A stretch of 64,000 bases of DNA from Lineus longissimus (taxonomy: Eukaryota; Nemertea; Pilidiophora; Heteronemertea; Lineidae), in contig NC_088315.1 in NCBI RefSeq assembly GCF_910592395.1, positions 15,795,808-15,859,807 of the forward strand, given 5' to 3'. Position 1 is the stretch's first letter. Every line of letters begins with the position of its first letter. Positions 63,434 through 64,000 of the stretch are shown in pieces. The notes beneath the pieces were generated by a model. It made no database searches. It saw nothing but the letters and a program-made list of their open reading frames with translations, and had not been told where the DNA came from. Both the position numbers and the translations under genes were made by a program.

Positions 63434-64000
63434 GTGAGTTCCAGTAGGACCCTTCTTCTGACATCTTTGTAGCAGAATTGAGACACATGAATTGAAACAA
63501 CTTTTAAAGCTCATCAAATGCTGTGACGAGAATCCTAATCAAAGTCATATTGAATTTCTTTTTCTGGCAGAGGACTTCTGAAGTTGTTCACCATCACATT
63601 TAGAGCCCCTTGAAGATAAAACCATTCGTACAGCTCTAAAACGCCTTTTAGAGTGATACGAATTATCAAGATTTGTCTTTTAATCTGCAGATAAGCAAAT
63701 CAGTTGTGTGATCGTCAAGTCACGAAAGAAAAAGAGGATACAACCTTTTTTCTCCGATGCTTTTGGAAACTAGACAGTTTGCCTACAAATGTATTTTTCT
63801 AACAAATAGCTTTTTAGGCTTGCCTGCACGTATGCGCAGCAAATCTATTGGGAATAGTATGATAGCGGGGGAAAATTGCATTCTCTGACAGCATCCAGAT
63901 ACTGACAAAAAGGATAATGAGAAGAGCCGAGGTAAAAGCCTGCCTTCGACGAGTCAAGGAGAGTGACGCTCTCGTCTATAGGTGATCAGTGACGAGCAAA
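63434..64000 (+). other. Start of intron 41, nothing recognised
   Basis: No exon or element seen up to the edge. Confidence 0.5.

Overview
This window is eukaryotic nuclear DNA from an animal, most likely a marine invertebrate. It holds one very large, intron-rich gene of the RNF213 family (absent from flies and nematodes, often multi-copy in marine invertebrates), which runs left to right. The gene is crowded with DIRS, BEL/Pao, Kolobok-like, Tc1/mariner-like, piggyBac-like, SINE and foldback elements. The species cannot be named from the sequence alone.

Layout. 1-3143: the 3' part of a DIRS-1-like tyrosine-recombinase retrotransposon. 3164-3969: a non-autonomous inverted-repeat transposon. 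3988-4138: a possible upstream exon. 4371-10930: a second, nearly complete DIRS-1-like element of another family, decayed by frameshifts and a stop, inserted in an interspersed repeat whose second copy lies at 42424-44088. 12084-63433: 41 exons of the RNF213-like gene. All 40 junctions keep reading phase and add up to about 2,515 codons. They run from the N-terminal helical region through three Walker A motifs (exons 18, 27 and 34) and stop before the zinc-finger and RING part, which must lie to the right of the window.

The introns carry most of the mobile DNA. Intron 1 holds a TTAA-flanked Kolobok-like element with THAP and P2RX7-C-like relics. Intron 13 (28951-41261, 12.3 kb) holds a BEL/Pao relic on the minus strand. 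Its integrase is interrupted by a 4.3-kb foldback element with a 9-bp target duplication, GGGTGTC ends, and long inverted arms built of 49-bp tandem units rich in TATAAAA. That element carries an unexpected cargo on the minus strand: a protein-kinase reading frame followed, one frame over, by a cysteine-protease-like tail. Other introns hold tRNA-derived SINEs, a 90-bp perfect-type hairpin, satellite-like repeats with AGGTCA-N3-AGGTCA motifs, and several small TTAA, TA and other inverted-repeat transposons.

The window allows unusually direct reconstruction of insertions. Two copies of one repeat serve as each other's empty site for a DIRS element, a TA-flanked MITE and a 754-bp inverted-repeat element. 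For the DIRS element the empty site, both junctions and the internal circle-junction copy all share the 8-bp core GCATTTTG. The RNF213-like frame itself looks intact and is probably expressed. The retroelements look mostly dead, except that the recombinase frame of the first DIRS element is open to its end.
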